48,296 nt of DNA from Ancylobacter dichloromethanicus (GCF_018390645.1 NZ_JAHBGC010000061.1:1-48296), one strand, 5' to 3'. Counted from the stretch's first letter, positions 24,793 through 36,732 are shown. Made by a program: numbers and translations. Notes: a model not told the origin generated them from the sequence alone.

Positions 24793-27168
24793 CTATTTCG
24801 CGCCCGACCATTTCCAGTCGCGCACTTCCGGCATGTCGAGGCCATGGGCGCGGATGTAGCGCGCATGCTCGGTCAGCTTGTCGCGGATCGCCTGCCGCAC
24901 ATGGGCGTTGGTCTTCAGCTTCGGCACCCTGTCGAGCACGTCGGCGACGAGGTGGAAGCGGTCCAGCCGGTTGCGCACCACCATGTCGAACGGCGTGGTG
25001 GTGGAACCCTCCTCGACATAGCCGCGCACATGCATGTTGTCGTGGTTGGCGCGGCGATAGGCGAGGCGGTGGATGAGCCAGGGATAGCCGTGATAGGCGA
25101 AGATCACCGGCTTGTCGGTGGTGAACAGCGCGTCGAAATCATTGTCCGACAGCCCGTGCGGGTGTTCGGATTTCGGCTGCAGCGTCATCAGGTCGACCAC
25201 GTTGACGACGCGGACCTTGAGGTCGGGGAAGAAACCGCGCAGCAGCTCGGCGGCGGCCAGCGTCTCCAGTGTGGGCACGTCGCCGGCGCAGGCCAGCACC
25301 ACGTCGGGGTCGACCCCGCCATCGGTCGAGGCCCATTCCCAGATGCCGATGCCCTGCGCGCAATGCTTGATGGCGCTGTCCATGTCCAGCCATTGCGGGG
25401 CCGGCTGCTTGCCGGCGACGATGACGTTCACCCGGTTCCACGAGCGCAGGCAGTGGTCGGTGACATAGAGCAGCGTGTTGGCGTCCGGCGGCAGGTAGAC
25501 CCGCACGATCTCCGCCTTCTTGTTCACCACATGGTCGATGAAGCCGGGGTCCTGGTGGCTGAAGCCGTTATGGTCCTGGCGCCAGACATGCGAGGTCAGC
25601 AGGTAGTTGAGCGAGGCGATGGGGCGGCGCCATTCCACCTCCTTCGACGATTTCAGCCATTTGGCGTGCTGGTTGAACATCGAATCGACGATGTGGATGA
25701 ACGCCTCGTAGCAGGAGAACAGGCCGTGCCGGCCGGTGAGCAGATAGCCCTCCAGCCAGCCCTGGCACATGTGCTCGGACAGCATCTCCATCACCCGCCC
25801 GTCGCGGGCGAGATGGTCGTCATAGGACAGCGTCTGCGCGTCCCAGGCGCGGTCGGTCACCTCGAACAGCGCCTGCAGCCGGTTGGAAGCGGTCTCGTCG
25901 GGGCCGAAGACGCGGAAGTTCCGGGTGTCCGCGTTCTGCTTCATCACATCGCGCAGGAAGGTGCCCATCACATGGGTCGATTCCAGTTCGCGGTCGCCGG
26001 GCCGGGCCACCTCGACCGCGTAGTCGGCGAAGTCGGGCAGGCGCAGCGGACGGCGCAGCGTGCCGCCATTGGCGTGCGGGTTGGCGCTCATGCGCTTGAC
26101 CCCGTCCGGGGCGAGCGAGGCGATCTCGGGGCGAAGGCACCCCGCCGCGTCGAACAGCTCTTCCGGCCGGTAGCTCTTCATCCACTCTTCGAGCAGGGCG
26201 AGATGCTCGGGCTTCGACATGTCGGAGAACGGCACCTGGTGCGAGCGCCAGAAGCCTTCCGCCTTCTTGCCGTCCACCGTCTTCGGGCCGGTCCAGCCCT
26301 TGGGGCTGCGCAGCACGATCATCGGCCAGCGCGGGCGGTCGGTGTCGCCGCGCGCGCGGGCCGCTTCCTGGATCGCCCGGATCTTGCCATAGGCCTCGTC
26401 CAGCGCGGCCGCCATCGCCTGGTGCATCGGCTCGGGGTCCTCGCCCTCGACGAAGAGCGGGTCGTAGCCATAGCCCTGCATCAGCGCCGCCAGCTCCTCA
26501 TGCGGGATGCGGGCGAGAATGGTCGGGTTGGCGATCTTGTAGCCGTTGAGGTGCAGGATCGGCAGCACCGCGCCGTCGGCGGCCGGGTTGAGGAACTTGT
26601 TGCCGTGCCAGGAGGTGGCGAGCGGCCCGGTCTCGGCCTCGCCGTCGCCGACCACGCAGGCGACGATCAGGTCCGGGTTGTCCAGCACCGCGCCATAGGC
26701 ATGGGAGAGCGAATAGCCGAGTTCGCCGCCCTCATGGATCGAGCCGGGGGTCTCCGGCGCGGCGTGGCTGGGAATGCCGCCGGGAAAGGAGAACTGGCGG
26801 AACAGCCGGCACAGGCCGGCCTCGTCGCGGGAGACGTCCGGGTAGAGCTCGCTATAGGTGCCCTCCAGATAGGTCGCCGCCACCACGCCCGGCGCGCCAT
26901 GGCCGGGACCGGCGATGAACAGCACGTCGGCGTCGGTGTCGCGGATCAGGCGGTTGAGATGGACATAGAGGAAGTTCAGCCCCGGCGTCGTGCCCCAATG
27001 GCCGAGCAGGCGCGGCTTGACGTGGTCGAGCGTCAGCGTCTCGCGCAGCAGCGGGTTGGCGAGCAGGTAGATCTGCCCGACCGAGAGATAGTTCGCCGCC
27101 CGCCACCACGCGTTCATCCGCTGCACGAGATCCGGGCCGAGCGTGCCCGTCGCCTGTTCCGTCGCCAT
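24793..27168 (-). CDS. xfp: Xylulose-5-phosphate/fructose-6-phosphate phosphoketolase
   Basis: A 791-residue thiamine-dependent enzyme of normal phosphoketolase length. It cleaves xylulose-5-P (and often fructose-6-P) with phosphate to acetyl-P and a shorter sugar phosphate. The N-terminus has [15 protein letters not shown] and [16 protein letters not shown], then [10 protein letters not shown] and [16 protein letters not shown]. The thiamine/Mg motif is GDGEAETG (174-181), and the C-terminal domain has [19 protein letters not shown] and [16 protein letters not shown] 27168 is preceded by GAGAGGA, so the longer upstream frame is not used. It lies 83 bases behind the alcohol dehydrogenase on the same strand and is probably co-transcribed. 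No acetate kinase or phosphotransacetylase gene is in the window. Confidence 0.95.
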   Translation of the reverse strand: MATEQATGTLGPDLVQRMNAWWRAANYLSVGQIYLLANPLLRETLTLDHVKPRLLGHWGTTPGLNFLYVHLNRLIRDTDADVLFIAGPGHGAPGVVAATYLEGTYSELYPDVSRDEAGLCRLFRQFSFPGGIPSHAAPETPGSIHEGGELGYSLSHAYGAVLDNPDLIVACVVGDGEAETGPLATSWHGNKFLNPAADGAVLPILHLNGYKIANPTILARIPHEELAALMQGYGYDPLFVEGEDPEPMHQAMAAALDEAYGKIRAIQEAARARGDTDRPRWPMIVLRSPKGWTGPKTVDGKKAEGFWRSHQVPFSDMSKPEHLALLEEWMKSYRPEELFDAAGCLRPEIASLAPDGVKRMSANPHANGGTLRRPLRLPDFADYAVEVARPGDRELESTHVMGTFLRDVMKQNADTRNFRVFGPDETASNRLQALFEVTDRAWDAQTLSYDDHLARDGRVMEMLSEHMCQGWLEGYLLTGRHGLFSCYEAFIHIVDSMFNQHAKWLKSSKEVEWRRPIASLNYLLTSHVWRQDHNGFSHQDPGFIDHVVNKKAEIVRVYLPPDANTLLYVTDHCLRSWNRVNVIVAGKQPAPQWLDMDSAIKHCAQGIGIWEWASTDGGVDPDVVLACAGDVPTLETLAAAELLRGFFPDLKVRVVNVVDLMTLQPKSEHPHGLSDNDFDALFTTDKPVIFAYHGYPWLIHRLAYRRANHDNMHVRGYVEEGSTTTPFDMVVRNRLDRFHLVADVLDRVPKLKTNAHVRQAIRDKLTEHARYIRAHGLDMPEVRDWKWSGAK

Positions 27169-27251
27169 TGCGAATTCCTCTCCGGATATGTTGCTGACAG
27201 GTGAGATAGGGCGCATCCGCGCCGCGTCGCTTTGTGTGAGGTCTTTGCGTG

Positions 27252-28235
27252 TCACGGCACCAGCACCGCCGCGCCGTGGAAGCGCCCGGCGCGCAGATCG
27301 GCCAGTGCCGCGTTGGCGTCCTCGAGCGCGTAGGTGGTGGTGGTGGCGACGATGCCCGCGCGCGGCGCCAGTTCCAGAAACTCCAGCGCGTCGGCGCGGG
27401 TCAGGTTGGCTACCGAGAGCAATTGCCGCTCCTCCCACAGCAGGGAATAGGGAAATTGCGGGATGTCGCTCATGTGGATCCCCCCGCACACCACGCGCCC
27501 GCCCTTGCGCACCGCGCGCAGCGCCAGCGGCACCAGCGCGCCGACCGGGGCGAAGATGAGCGCGGCGTCCAGCTCCTCGGGCGGCGCCTGCCCGGAGCCG
27601 CCGGCCCAGCGTGCGCCGAGCGAGAGGGCGAGGTCCTGCGCGCCGGTGTCGCCGGCGCGGGTGAAGGCGTAGAAGTCGCGCCCCTGCCAGCGGCAGAGCT
27701 GGGCGATGAGATGGGCGGCGGCGCCGAAGCCGTAAATGCCCACCCGCCGCGCCTCGCCGGCCATCTTCAGCGTCCGCCAGCCGATCAGCCCGGCGCACAT
27801 CAGCGGGGCGGCGGCTACCGGATCAGGGAAGCTGTCGAGCGGGAAGCAATAGGCGGCGTCGGCCACCACATGGGTGGCGAAGCCGCCGTCGCGGGTGTAG
27901 CCGGTGAACAGCGGCGCGTCGCACAGGTTCTCGCGCTGCATCGCGCAATAGGGGCAGGCGCCGCAGGTGTGGCCGAGCCATGGCACGCCCACCCGCGCGC
28001 CGATGGCCGGCGCCGCGACGCCCGGCCCGCGCGCCTCGACGATGCCGACGATCTCATGGCCGGGCACGACCGGAAGCGGGCCGGGCGGCAATTCGCCGTC
28101 GACGAGGTGAAGGTCGGTGCGGCAGACGGCGCAGGCTTCCACGCGCACCCGGATCTCGCCGGGCCCCGGAACGGGCAGGGGACGCTCCTCGGGACGAAGA
28201 GCCTCGCCATAGGCATGGAGGACCATGGCCTTCAT
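27252..28235 (-). CDS. Zinc-dependent alcohol dehydrogenase
   Basis: A 327-residue medium-chain dehydrogenase. Likely catalytic zinc ligands are Cys38, His60-Glu61 (GHE) and Cys147. The structural zinc loop is Cys91, Cys94, Cys97 and Cys105 (CGACPYC...C). The cofactor domain begins at [11 protein letters not shown] (about 164-174). It oxidises alcohols or reduces aldehydes with NAD(P); substrate range cannot be read from sequence. ATG 28235 has GAAGGA at 5-base spacing. It leads the transcript toward the phosphoketolase, and an FNR/FixK-type box lies 58-72 bases upstream, suggesting induction when oxygen is low. Confidence 0.92.
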   Translation of the reverse strand: MKAMVLHAYGEALRPEERPLPVPGPGEIRVRVEACAVCRTDLHLVDGELPPGPLPVVPGHEIVGIVEARGPGVAAPAIGARVGVPWLGHTCGACPYCAMQRENLCDAPLFTGYTRDGGFATHVVADAAYCFPLDSFPDPVAAAPLMCAGLIGWRTLKMAGEARRVGIYGFGAAAHLIAQLCRWQGRDFYAFTRAGDTGAQDLALSLGARWAGGSGQAPPEELDAALIFAPVGALVPLALRAVRKGGRVVCGGIHMSDIPQFPYSLLWEERQLLSVANLTRADALEFLELAPRAGIVATTTTYALEDANAALADLRAGRFHGAAVLVP

Positions 28236-28293
28236 CGCAAATCCTTCGCGTGTGACGGAGACGCCATCCAACAGGTTCATTGCCGGCCTTTCG

Positions 28294-28307
28294 TTGATCG
28301 CGGTCAA
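28294..28307 (-). promoter_or_regulatory. FNR/FixK-type anaerobox upstream of alcohol dehydrogenase
   Basis: TTGATCGCGGTCAA matches the TTGAT-N4-ATCAA consensus with one change (G for A in the second half) and is a common form of alphaproteobacterial FixK/FnrN sites. Its centre is about 65 bases before the dehydrogenase ATG, compatible with a class II activator site near -41 if the leader is short. It could instead act on the divergent HlyD gene, 137 bases away. Confidence 0.65.
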
Positions 28308-28443
28308 GGCACCGGCGCAAATGACGTCTACTCAGATGCATCGGCGCCGGGGCCGCTCCCGGGTTTCGGCTTTTGCGCGGCTTGGCGGATGGCGCGGGCT
28401 GCGCCATCCTCCGGATCATCCGGTGCAATCCTAGGGAGGCACG

Positions 28444-29493
28444 ATGGCAAGCCAGCGACGGTCCCACTTCTTGCCTCTCGTGCTGGCCCTGTCGGCCTGC
28501 CTGGTGCTTCCCGCGGCGGCGCAGGACAGCGCCGCCGGCGGTTCGGCGGCGGGGCTCACGGCGAAGCTGCAGGCGCTGATCGGCAGGCTCACGGGAAACA
28601 AGCTGCCGGCCGGCATCTTCTCCACCAATGGCCGGATCGAGGCCGAGCAGGTGCTGGTCGCCGCCAAGCTGGCGGGCAGGGTGCTCGCCGTGCTGGTCGA
28701 GGAGGGCCAGACGGTGGAAACCGGGCAGGTGGTCGCCCGCATGGACACGTCCGAGCTGGAGGCGCAACTGGCCGGCGCGCAGGCGCAGGTGCGCCGGGCG
28801 GAGAAGGCCATCGCCGAGGCCGAGGCCGCCATCGCCCAGCGCGAGAGCGAGCGCACGCTCGCCGAGCAGGAGCACCAGCGTGCCTCCAGGCTCAACCAGA
28901 GCGGCTATGGCACCGCCCAGTCGCTCGATCTGCGCCAGAGCCAGCTCAATGTCGCGGTGGCGGCGCTCAGGGCCGCCAATGCCGCGCTCGACGAGGCGCA
29001 CGCCTCTGCCGATGCGGCGCGGGCCGAGGTGGCGCGCATCCAGTCGCAGATCGACGATTCCACCCTGCGGGCGCCGCGCCGGGGCCGGGTCGAGTACAAG
29101 CTGGTGCAGTCCGGCGAGGTGGTGGCGGCCGGCGCGCCGATCGTCACCCTGCTCGACCTCTCCGACGTCTACATGACCGTCTTCGTACCCGCGCGCGTCG
29201 CCGGGCGGCTGGCGCTGGGCGACGAGGCGCGCATCATTCTCGACCCGGCGCCGGACTATGTGGTGCCGGCGACGGTGAGCTTCGTCGCCTCCGGCGCGCA
29301 GTTCACGCCGAAATCGGTGGAGACGGCGGATGAGCGCGAGAAGCTGATGTTCCGTGTCAAGCTGCGCATCGCGGCCGAATTGCTGCGCCAGTACGAGGAC
29401 CGGGTGAAGACCGGCGTGCGCGGCCTCGCCTATGTGCGCACCGATCCCGCGACCGCCTGGCCCGACACGCTCGGCGTCAAGCTGCCGCAATGA
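28444..29493 (+). CDS. yhiI: HlyD-family periplasmic adaptor (YhiI-like)
   Basis: A 349-residue membrane fusion protein. An N-terminal signal or anchor ([18 protein letters not shown], about residues 11-28) is followed by the lipoyl half ([20 protein letters not shown]), a long alanine- and glutamate-rich alpha-helical hairpin at about 95-200, the second lipoyl half ([19 protein letters not shown]) and a beta-barrel. It links the inner-membrane ABC transporter to the periplasm or an outer-membrane channel. GGGAGG precedes the ATG. The stop overlaps the next gene (ATGA), and the three-gene order matches E. coli yhiI-rbbA-yhhJ. Confidence 0.9.
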   Translation: MASQRRSHFLPLVLALSACLVLPAAAQDSAAGGSAAGLTAKLQALIGRLTGNKLPAGIFSTNGRIEAEQVLVAAKLAGRVLAVLVEEGQTVETGQVVARMDTSELEAQLAGAQAQVRRAEKAIAEAEAAIAQRESERTLAEQEHQRASRLNQSGYGTAQSLDLRQSQLNVAVAALRAANAALDEAHASADAARAEVARIQSQIDDSTLRAPRRGRVEYKLVQSGEVVAAGAPIVTLLDLSDVYMTVFVPARVAGRLALGDEARIILDPAPDYVVPATVSFVASGAQFTPKSVETADEREKLMFRVKLRIAAELLRQYEDRVKTGVRGLAYVRTDPATAWPDTLGVKLPQ

Positions 29494-32246
29494 GCGGGCC
29501 CGCCATCGAGGCCTCCCTTGCGCCGGTGGAGGCACCGGTCGTGCCGCCGGTCATCGCCCTGGCCGGTGTCACCCATCGCTACGGCCGGACGCTGGCGCTC
29601 GACGGCGTCGACCTTTCCGTTCCGGCAGGCTGCATGGCGGGGCTGATCGGGCCGGACGGGGTGGGCAAGTCGACCCTGCTCTCGCTCGCCGCCGGCGTCA
29701 CCCGTCTCCAGCAGGGCCGGGTCGAGGTGCTGGGCGGCGACATGGCGGACCGGCACTGGCGGCGGCAGGTCGGCGGGCGCGTCGCCTACATGCCGCAGGG
29801 GCTGGGGCGCAACCTCTACCCGACCCTGTCGATCACGGAGAATCTCGACTTCTTCGCCCGCCTGTTCGGGCAGGGGGCCGGCGAGCGGGCCGAGCGCATC
29901 GAGGAACTGCTGGCCGCCACCGGCCTCTCCGCCTTCGCCGCGCGCCCGGCCGGCAAGCTGTCGGGCGGCATGAAGCAGAAGCTCGGCATCTGCGCCGCGC
30001 TGATCCATGATCCCGACCTCGTCATCCTCGACGAGCCGACCACCGGCATCGATCCGCTCTCGCGCCGGCAGTTCTGGGAGTTGATGGCGCGGCTGCGCGC
30101 CCGCCGGCCGTCGATGAGCGTCATCGTCGCCACCGCCTATATGGAGGAGGCCGAGCGCTTCGACTGGCTGGCGGCGATGAATGGCGGGCGGGTCCTCGCC
30201 ACCGGCAGCCCCGCCGACATTCTCGCCCGGGCCGGCGAGGACACGCTGGAGCGCGCCTTCGTCGCGCTGCTTCCACCGGCCGAGCGCGCGCAGGACGGGC
30301 CGCTGCCGGACCTGCCGCCGGTGATGCATGATGGTGAGCCGGCTATCGAAGCAACCGGCCTCACCCGCCGCTTCGGCGATTTCGTTGCCGTCGATCATGT
30401 GAACTTCCGCATCGAGGGCGGCGAGATCTTCGGCTTCCTCGGCTCCAACGGCTCGGGCAAGTCGACCACGATGAAGATGCTCACCGGCCTGCTGCCGGCG
30501 AGCGAGGGCGAAGCCAGGCTGTTCGGCGCGCCGCTGGCCGGCGGCGACATGGAGACCCGCAAGCGCGTCGGCTACATGTCGCAAGCCTTCTCGCTCTATG
30601 CCGAGCTCACCGTGCGGCAGAACCTGGTGCTGCACGCGCAATTGTTCGAGATACCCGATGCCGCCGCGCGCGTCGCCGAGATGGAGGCCCGCTTCGACCT
30701 CGCCGCTGTCGCCGATATGCGGCCCGAGAGTCTGCCGCTGGGCATCCGCCAGCGCCTCCAGCTCGCCGTGGCGGTGATCCACCGGCCGGAGATCCTCATC
30801 CTCGACGAGCCGACCTCCGGCGTCGACCCGGTGGCGCGCGACGGCTTCTGGCGCACGCTGATCGAGCTCTCGCGCCAGGACGGCGTCACCATCTTCCTCT
30901 CCACCCATTTCATGAACGAGGCCGAGCGCTGCGACCGCATCTCGCTGATGCATGCGGGCAAGGTGCTGGCGGTCGGCACGCCCGAGGCACTGAAGCGCGC
31001 GCGCGGCATGGCGACATTGGAAGAGGTGTTCATCGCCGTGCTGGAGGAGGCCGGGATGGGCCGGGAGGAGGAGCGCGCCGAGCTGAAGCAGCGCCCCGCC
31101 GCCCTCGCCCCGGTGAAGCGCTTCGACGCCGGCCGGCTGTGGGCCTACACCCGGCGCGAGGCGCTGGAGATCGCGCGCGACCCCGCCCGGCTCGCTTTCG
31201 CGCTGATCGGGCCGATCCTGCTGCTGTTCACCTTCGGCTACGGCATCTCCTTCGATGTCGAGAACCTGCCCTATGCCGCCTTCGACCAGGACCGCAGCGC
31301 GCAGAGCCGGCAATTGCTGGAGAGCTTCGAGGGCTCGCGCTATTTCGAGACCCATGCGCCGATCGCCTCCATCGAGGAGCTGGAGACGCGGCTCAAGAGC
31401 GGCGAACTGAAGCTCGCCATCGAGATTCCCCCCGATTTCGGCCGCGACCTCATGCGCGGGCGCCAGCCCGAGGTCGGCGTGTGGCTCGACGGCTCGATGC
31501 CGTTCCGCGCCGAGACCACGCGCGGCTATGTGCAGGGCATCGCCCAGAGCTACCTCGCCGACGCGCAGATGCGCAGCACCGGCACGTCGGGCGCGCTCGC
31601 CCCGTTCACCATCGAGCCGCGCTACCGCTACAATCAGGCGTTCAAGAGCGTGAACGCCATGGTGCCGAACGTCATCATGCTGATGCTGGTGCTGATCCCC
31701 GCCATCATGACCGCGCTCGGTGTGGTGAAGGAGAAGGAGACCGGCTCGATCACCAATTTCCAGTCGACCCCGGTGACGCGCTTCGAATTCCTGCTCGGCA
31801 AGCAGCTTCCCTATGTCGCCATCGCCTTTGTCAGCTTCCTCACCATGGTGGTGGCGGCGCGCCTGGTGTTCGGCGTGCCGGTGAAGGGCTCCTTCGCCAC
31901 GCTGGCCTTCGGCTCGCTGGTCTATGTGTTCGCGACCACCGCCTTCGGCCTGCTGGTGTCGAGCTTCGTGCGCAGCCAGGTGGCGGCGATCTTCGCCACC
32001 GCGATCATCGCCATCATCCCGGCGGTGAACTTCTCCGGCCTGCTGGTGCCGGTGTCCTCGCTCTCCGGCGGGGCGCGCCTCATGGGGCTGGCCTTCCCTT
32101 CCGCCTGGTATCAGCAGGTCAGCGTCGGCGCCTTCACCAAGGGGCTGGGCCTTGCCTCGCTCTGGCAGGACATCGCCATGGTGTTCGCGCTCGCCCTGGT
32201 CTTCCTCGCCGCCGCCATGGCGGCGCTGCGCAAGCAGGGGGCCTGA
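29490..32246 (+). CDS. rbbA: RbbA-like fused ABC transporter (NBD-NBD-permease)
   Basis: A 918-residue protein with two ATPase domains and a C-terminal ABC-2 permease. NBD1 has Walker [10 protein letters not shown] (54-62), signature LSGG (157-160) and Walker B DE (181-182), but Tyr ([12 protein letters not shown]) replaces the switch histidine. NBD2 has GSNGSGKST (318-326), a degenerate signature LPLGIRQ (415-421), Walker B DE (439-440) and an intact histidine in [10 protein letters not shown]. Each site is thus imperfect in a different way. The permease starts at about 545 with [15 protein letters not shown], a large periplasmic loop and five further helices. E. coli RbbA has this build and length and has also been linked to ribosomes. 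Substrate here is unknown. Confidence 0.92.
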   Translation: MSGPAIEASLAPVEAPVVPPVIALAGVTHRYGRTLALDGVDLSVPAGCMAGLIGPDGVGKSTLLSLAAGVTRLQQGRVEVLGGDMADRHWRRQVGGRVAYMPQGLGRNLYPTLSITENLDFFARLFGQGAGERAERIEELLAATGLSAFAARPAGKLSGGMKQKLGICAALIHDPDLVILDEPTTGIDPLSRRQFWELMARLRARRPSMSVIVATAYMEEAERFDWLAAMNGGRVLATGSPADILARAGEDTLERAFVALLPPAERAQDGPLPDLPPVMHDGEPAIEATGLTRRFGDFVAVDHVNFRIEGGEIFGFLGSNGSGKSTTMKMLTGLLPASEGEARLFGAPLAGGDMETRKRVGYMSQAFSLYAELTVRQNLVLHAQLFEIPDAAARVAEMEARFDLAAVADMRPESLPLGIRQRLQLAVAVIHRPEILILDEPTSGVDPVARDGFWRTLIELSRQDGVTIFLSTHFMNEAERCDRISLMHAGKVLAVGTPEALKRARGMATLEEVFIAVLEEAGMGREEERAELKQRPAALAPVKRFDAGRLWAYTRREALEIARDPARLAFALIGPILLLFTFGYGISFDVENLPYAAFDQDRSAQSRQLLESFEGSRYFETHAPIASIEELETRLKSGELKLAIEIPPDFGRDLMRGRQPEVGVWLDGSMPFRAETTRGYVQGIAQSYLADAQMRSTGTSGALAPFTIEPRYRYNQAFKSVNAMVPNVIMLMLVLIPAIMTALGVVKEKETGSITNFQSTPVTRFEFLLGKQLPYVAIAFVSFLTMVVAARLVFGVPVKGSFATLAFGSLVYVFATTAFGLLVSSFVRSQVAAIFATAIIAIIPAVNFSGLLVPVSSLSGGARLMGLAFPSAWYQQVSVGAFTKGLGLASLWQDIAMVFALALVFLAAAMAALRKQGA

Positions 32247-32247
32247 C

Positions 32248-33426
32248 ATGCGGACCGGACGCCTTGCCGGATTGCTTGCCCGCCTCGCCCGCATCTGGCG
32301 CCTCGGCATCAAGGAGCTGTACAGCCTCCGGTCCGACCCGGTGCTGGCGGGGCTGATCCTCTACACCTTCACCGTGGCGGTCTACACCGTCTCGGCGGGG
32401 GCCAGGTTCGAGGTCGAGAACGCGGCGGTGGCGGTGGTCGACGAGGACCACAGCGCGCTCTCGCGCCGGCTGCGCGACGCGCTGCTGCCGCCCTTCTTCA
32501 AGCCGGCGGTGCTGATCGGCGCCGACGGGATCGACGCGGCGATGGATGCCGGGCGCTTCGTCTTCGTGGTCGAGATCCCGCCGAAATTCGAGCACGACCT
32601 GATCGCCGGCCGCGACCCCGAGATCCAGCTCGACATCGACGCCACCGCGATGTCGCAGGCGGGCAATGGTGCAGCCTACATCCAGAACATCCTGCAGCAG
32701 GAAGTGGCAGCAGCGCTTGCAGCCACGTCCGCAGCCATGTCTGCAGCCACGTCCGCAGCGACCGCGGCAGCGCCGGTGAACGTCGTCATCCGGCCGAAAT
32801 TCAACCCGAACCTCACCTCGGCCTGGTTCACCGCGGTCATGCAGGTGATCAACAACGTCACCATGCTCGCCGTCATCCTCTCCGGCGCGGCGCTGATCCG
32901 CGAGCGCGAGCACGGCACGATCGAGCATCTGCTGGTGATGCCGGTGACGCCGATCGAGATCATGCTGGCGAAGATCTGGGCCAACGGCCTTGTCATCGTG
33001 GTGGCGGCGACGCTGTCACTCGTCGTGGTGGTCGAGCGGCTGCTGGGCGTGCCGGTGCAGGGCTCGGTGCCGCTGTTCGTCGCCTCCATGCTGGTCTACC
33101 AGTTCTCGGTCACCGCGCTCGGCATCCTGGTCGCCACCGTCTCGACCTCGATGGCGCAATTCGGCCTGGTGGTGATGCCGATCCTGATCGTGATGAACCT
33201 GCTGTCCGGCTCGACCACGCCGATGGAGAGCATGCCGGTCTGGCTGCAGAACGTGATGCAGCTCTCCCCCTCCACTCATTTCGTCGCCCTCTCGCAGGCG
33301 GTGCTCTATCGCGGCGCCGGCCTGTCGGTGATCTGGCCGAACCTGCTGGCGCTGGCCGCCATCGGCGCCGCGTTCTTCGGGCTGGCGGCGCTGCGCTTCC
33401 GCAAGGCGTTGCAGGCCGCGGGCTGA
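32248..33426 (+). CDS. yhhJ: ABC-2 type permease (YhhJ-like)
   Basis: A 392-residue inner-membrane permease. The first helix is in [16 protein letters not shown], a periplasmic domain covers about 45-200, and five helices follow from [15 protein letters not shown] to the end. The ABC-2 signature region is [18 protein letters not shown]. It pairs with the permease half of the RbbA-like protein to make the channel. It starts one base after the previous stop. Between residues 150 and 175 there is an unusual (A/T)SAA repeat of low complexity encoded by a 12-base tandem repeat; this lies in the periplasmic domain and is probably a variable linker. Confidence 0.9.
   Translation: MRTGRLAGLLARLARIWRLGIKELYSLRSDPVLAGLILYTFTVAVYTVSAGARFEVENAAVAVVDEDHSALSRRLRDALLPPFFKPAVLIGADGIDAAMDAGRFVFVVEIPPKFEHDLIAGRDPEIQLDIDATAMSQAGNGAAYIQNILQQEVAAALAATSAAMSAATSAATAAAPVNVVIRPKFNPNLTSAWFTAVMQVINNVTMLAVILSGAALIREREHGTIEHLLVMPVTPIEIMLAKIWANGLVIVVAATLSLVVVVERLLGVPVQGSVPLFVASMLVYQFSVTALGILVATVSTSMAQFGLVVMPILIVMNLLSGSTTPMESMPVWLQNVMQLSPSTHFVALSQAVLYRGAGLSVIWPNLLALAAIGAAFFGLAALRFRKALQAAG
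32719..32754 (+). repeat. 12-base tandem repeat, three units, inside the YhhJ-like gene
   Basis: The unit GCAGCCACGTCC occurs at 32719-32730, as GCAGCCATGTCT at 32731-32742 and again at 32743-32754. A partial, degenerate copy follows. It keeps the reading frame and encodes a run of A-A-T/M-S. Copy number changes would add or remove four residues without frameshift. Confidence 0.75.
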
Positions 33427-33598
33427 CGTCCCTCTTGTGCGGCGCGGCGAATGGATTTCTAATGGCCGGGCCGGGCAACAAGGGCGTTGCCGGCGATGCG
33501 GCAGGGAGTGCCGGCAGCCCCTCGCGGGGCCGTTCCTCCCTGCGCCGTCCTTTGCTGCGCCATGGGGAAACGGCCGCGCCATTCTCGCGGAGACCCCG

Positions 33599-34456
33599 AT
33601 GCCGACCGCTTTCCCCGCCGGTTCTTCCCCCGCCGGTTCTTCCTCCGCCGGCGCCCTCGACCTTTCCGCCTATCGCCTCGCCGCCGAGCCCTATTACCGG
33701 CCGGTGGGCGACGAGATCGCCGTGTTCGAGGCGGCGTGGCGGCACCGGCTGCCGGTGATGCTGAAGGGCCCGACCGGCTGCGGCAAGACCCGCTTCGTCG
33801 AGCACATGGCGTGGCGGCTCGGCCGGCCGCTGATCACCGTGGCGGCGCATGAGGACATGACCGCCGCCGATCTCGCCGGCCGCTTCCTGCTCACCCCGGA
33901 GGGCACGGTGTGGCATGACGGGCCGCTGACCCAGGCGGTGCGCCATGGCGCGATCTGTTATCTCGACGAGATCGTCGAGGCCCGGCAGGACACCACGGTT
34001 GTCATCCATCCGCTCACCGACGCGCGGCGCATGCTGCCGCTGGAAAAGCGCAACGAGCTGGTGGCGGCCCATGCCGATTTCCACCTCGTCATCTCCTACA
34101 ACCCCGGCTACCAGAGCGCGGTGAAAGACCTCAAGGAATCGACCAAGCAGCGCTTCATCGCCATCGATTTCGACTATCCCGCGCCGGCGCTGGAAGCCGA
34201 GATCGTGATGCGCGAGGCGGGTGCCGACGCGGCGCTGGCCCGTACGCTGGTGGCCATCGCCGCCTGCTCGCGAAACCTGCGCGGCCACGGGCTGGATGAG
34301 GGCGCCTCCACCCGCATGCTGATCCATGCCGGCCGGCTGGCGGCGGGCGGGGTGTCGCTGGAGGCGGCGGTGCAGGCCGGCATCGTGCTGCCGATCACCG
34401 ACGATGCCGACATGCGCCGGGCGCTCAGCGCGGCGATTTCCGCCTGTTTCGCATGA
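33599..34456 (+). CDS. cbbQ: MoxR-type AAA+ ATPase, CbbQ/NorQ family
   Basis: A 285-residue AAA+ protein. After a serine- and proline-rich head, Walker A is GPTGCGKT (57-64) and Walker B is CYLDEI (120-125). The pore-loop and sensor regions [13 protein letters not shown] and [10 protein letters not shown] are typical of CbbQ/NirQ/NorQ. It would form hexamers that, with the CbbO partner, remodel an enzyme such as RuBisCO (or NO reductase for NorQ). ATG 33599 is chosen for its GGAGA; the frame upstream has no similarity. It overlaps the next gene by 4 bases. Confidence 0.88.
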   Translation: MPTAFPAGSSPAGSSSAGALDLSAYRLAAEPYYRPVGDEIAVFEAAWRHRLPVMLKGPTGCGKTRFVEHMAWRLGRPLITVAAHEDMTAADLAGRFLLTPEGTVWHDGPLTQAVRHGAICYLDEIVEARQDTTVVIHPLTDARRMLPLEKRNELVAAHADFHLVISYNPGYQSAVKDLKESTKQRFIAIDFDYPAPALEAEIVMREAGADAALARTLVAIAACSRNLRGHGLDEGASTRMLIHAGRLAAGGVSLEAAVQAGIVLPITDDADMRRALSAAISACFA

Positions 34457-36732
34457 GCGGGGCCGTCGCTCTCGCCCCTCCGGCGTTGGCCCGCCTCACG
34501 CGGCTGATGGGCGGGCGCGAAAACCTCGCGGCCAGCTTCGCCGACACCTGCCGGCGGCTCGCCGCGCGCCATGGCGAGGCGGCGCTGGAGCCGTGGGCGG
34601 GCGGCGCGCTGGCGCTGGTCGAGGTCAATGCCGGCGCCGGGGCGCTGCTCGCCTTCTGGCGCGCCAGCCTGGAACTGTCGGGCCGGCTCTCCCCGGCGGC
34701 ACTCGGCGAGACCGGCCATGCCGCCGCCGCGCTGTGCCGCGAGGCCGGCGGACGGGCCACCCTTGCTGCGCTCGACGCCTTCGTGGAGATCGCCCCGCGC
34801 CTTGCCGGGCCGGCGGAGCGGACGCTGTTCTGGCGGGCGCTGCTCGCGCTGGCGCAGGCGGCGCCCGATGGCGTCGCGCTTGTCGCCGCGCAGGCGCGCC
34901 GTCTGGTCCGGCCGGGCCATGTGGCCGCGTTCGAGGGTTTCGTCGCGGCGGGGCTGAAGGCGGCGGGGCGCGACCGGGCGCGCCAGCGCGCCTTCTTCGC
35001 GCTGGAGGACCCGCTGGCGCTCGGGCTGCTGGCGCGCATCGGCGCCGGGCCGGGATTTGCCGAGCTGGAGACCGATTTGTGTCGGGTGCTCGCCGCCCTG
35101 TGGGGCACGCCGCCGCCGCTCCAGCCGCTGCCGCCCGGGGGTGAGGCGCCACGCCGTGTGAACATCGCCGGCCCGGTGGTCCGCCTGCCGGAGGTGTTTC
35201 CCGGCGTCGCGGGGGAAGCGGCGCGCGCGCTCTACCGCGCCGCCGCGCTGCATGCCGGGGCGCATCTTCATTTCGGCAATCCGCGCTTCCCGATCGGCAA
35301 ATTCAAGCCGGTGCAGATGGCGCTGGCCGGGATCGTCGAGGATGCCCGGGTGGAGACGCTGGCGATGGCGCGCTATCCCGGCCTGCGCCGGCTATGGGCG
35401 CCCTATCATGTCGCCTCTTCCGCCGATGGGCCGACCGTCGCCTCCCTGCTCGCCCGGCTGGCGCGCGGGCTGTTCGATCCGGCCTATCGCGACCCCGACG
35501 CGCTGGTCGGCAAGGGGCAGGAACTGTTCGCCGCGGCGCGCGGGCGGATCGACGACCCCGCGCTCAGCCTCGCTATCGGCACCCGGCTGGCCAACGACAT
35601 CGGCCAGCGGCGCCTGCGCTTCGACGCGCGCGGCCATGTGGTCGAGCCGGCCTATCGCGACGACGGGCTCGGCCTGTGGGACTTTTCCGACATCGCCCCG
35701 GAAGCCGCCGACGAGGTCGAACTGATGGTCGAGGCCGCCCGCCTCGAGCGGCGCGAAGGCGGGGACGGGCCGCCGGACGCGGCGCCTTCCCCCGAACCGG
35801 CCGGACGCGCCCGCCCGCGGCCGGCCGGCGAGACCGGCGCCGTCATCGCCACCTATCCCGAATGGGACGCGGCGGCGGGGATCGAGCGGCCGGACTGGAC
35901 CAGCATAAGGGCGGTGATGCCGGCCGCCGGCGACACAGGCGGGCTCCGGCACGCGCTGGAGCGGGCGGGCCCGGTGCGCGCGCGCATCGCCCGGCTGGTG
36001 AAGGCGGCCAGGGTCGGGCGCGCCGCCCGGCTGAAGCGGCAGGCGGAAGGCCACGATCTCGACCTCGACGCGGCTATCGAGGCGGCGATCGCCCGGCGCG
36101 CCGGCGAGGTGCCGGACCTGCGGGTGTTCCGCTCTACCGCGCTCAGCCAGCGCGACCTCGCCGTGCTGGTGCTGATCGACATGTCGCAATCGACCCGCGC
36201 CCGGCTGGCCGACGGGGCCGGCGTGCTGGATGTGGAAAAGCTCGCCGTGGCGATGCTGGCCGAGGCGCTGGCGGCGCTCGGCGACGCCTTCGCGCTCATC
36301 GCCTTCGCCTCCAGCGGGCGCGGCGACGTGCGGGTGTGCGAGGTGAAAGGCTTCGACGCGCCCTACGACACGGCGGCGGCGGCGTGTCTCGCCGGGCTCT
36401 CCAGCGGCCTGTCGACCCGGCTCGGCGCGGGCCTGCGCCATGCCGGGGCGCAGATCGCCCGCGTGCGCGCCTTCCGCAAGCTCATCCTCGTGCTCACCGA
36501 CGGCGAGCCCTCCGACATCGACGCTTCGGGCGAGGATCTGGTGCAGGACGCGCGCCGCGTGGTGCTGCAACTGCGTTCGCAGGGCATCGACACGTTCGGC
36601 GTCACGCTTGATCCGGCCGGTGTGGGGTCCGGCCCCGCCATCTTCGGCAAGGCCAATTCCATGCCGGTGCGCCGGGTGGAGGAACTGCCCGCGCGGCTGT
36701 CGGAACTCTATTTCCGGCTGGCGCGGCGGTGA
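34453..36732 (+). CDS. cbbO: CbbO/NorD-family von Willebrand factor A protein
   Basis: A 759-residue protein. The C-terminal VWA domain (about 560-755) has the MIDAS motif DMSQS (around residues 576-580), then [14 protein letters not shown] and [12 protein letters not shown]. The long alpha-rich N-terminal part (1-330) and a linker with charged and proline-rich stretches match CbbO. Length is nearer to CbbO than to the roughly 640-residue NorD. CbbO is the substrate adaptor of the CbbQ AAA+ motor and can activate inhibited RuBisCO. No RuBisCO, nor or nir genes are present here, so the client is inferred. It starts with ATGA overlap to cbbQ. Confidence 0.82.
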   Translation: MSGAVALAPPALARLTRLMGGRENLAASFADTCRRLAARHGEAALEPWAGGALALVEVNAGAGALLAFWRASLELSGRLSPAALGETGHAAAALCREAGGRATLAALDAFVEIAPRLAGPAERTLFWRALLALAQAAPDGVALVAAQARRLVRPGHVAAFEGFVAAGLKAAGRDRARQRAFFALEDPLALGLLARIGAGPGFAELETDLCRVLAALWGTPPPLQPLPPGGEAPRRVNIAGPVVRLPEVFPGVAGEAARALYRAAALHAGAHLHFGNPRFPIGKFKPVQMALAGIVEDARVETLAMARYPGLRRLWAPYHVASSADGPTVASLLARLARGLFDPAYRDPDALVGKGQELFAAARGRIDDPALSLAIGTRLANDIGQRRLRFDARGHVVEPAYRDDGLGLWDFSDIAPEAADEVELMVEAARLERREGGDGPPDAAPSPEPAGRARPRPAGETGAVIATYPEWDAAAGIERPDWTSIRAVMPAAGDTGGLRHALERAGPVRARIARLVKAARVGRAARLKRQAEGHDLDLDAAIEAAIARRAGEVPDLRVFRSTALSQRDLAVLVLIDMSQSTRARLADGAGVLDVEKLAVAMLAEALAALGDAFALIAFASSGRGDVRVCEVKGFDAPYDTAAAACLAGLSSGLSTRLGAGLRHAGAQIARVRAFRKLILVLTDGEPSDIDASGEDLVQDARRVVLQLRSQGIDTFGVTLDPAGVGSGPAIFGKANSMPVRRVEELPARLSELYFRLARR

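Noticed and set aside
33599..36732. NorQ/NorD rather than CbbQ/CbbO
   Set aside because: Not excluded. The second protein is longer than typical NorD and no nor genes are present, so the CbbQ/CbbO name is preferred with reduced confidence.
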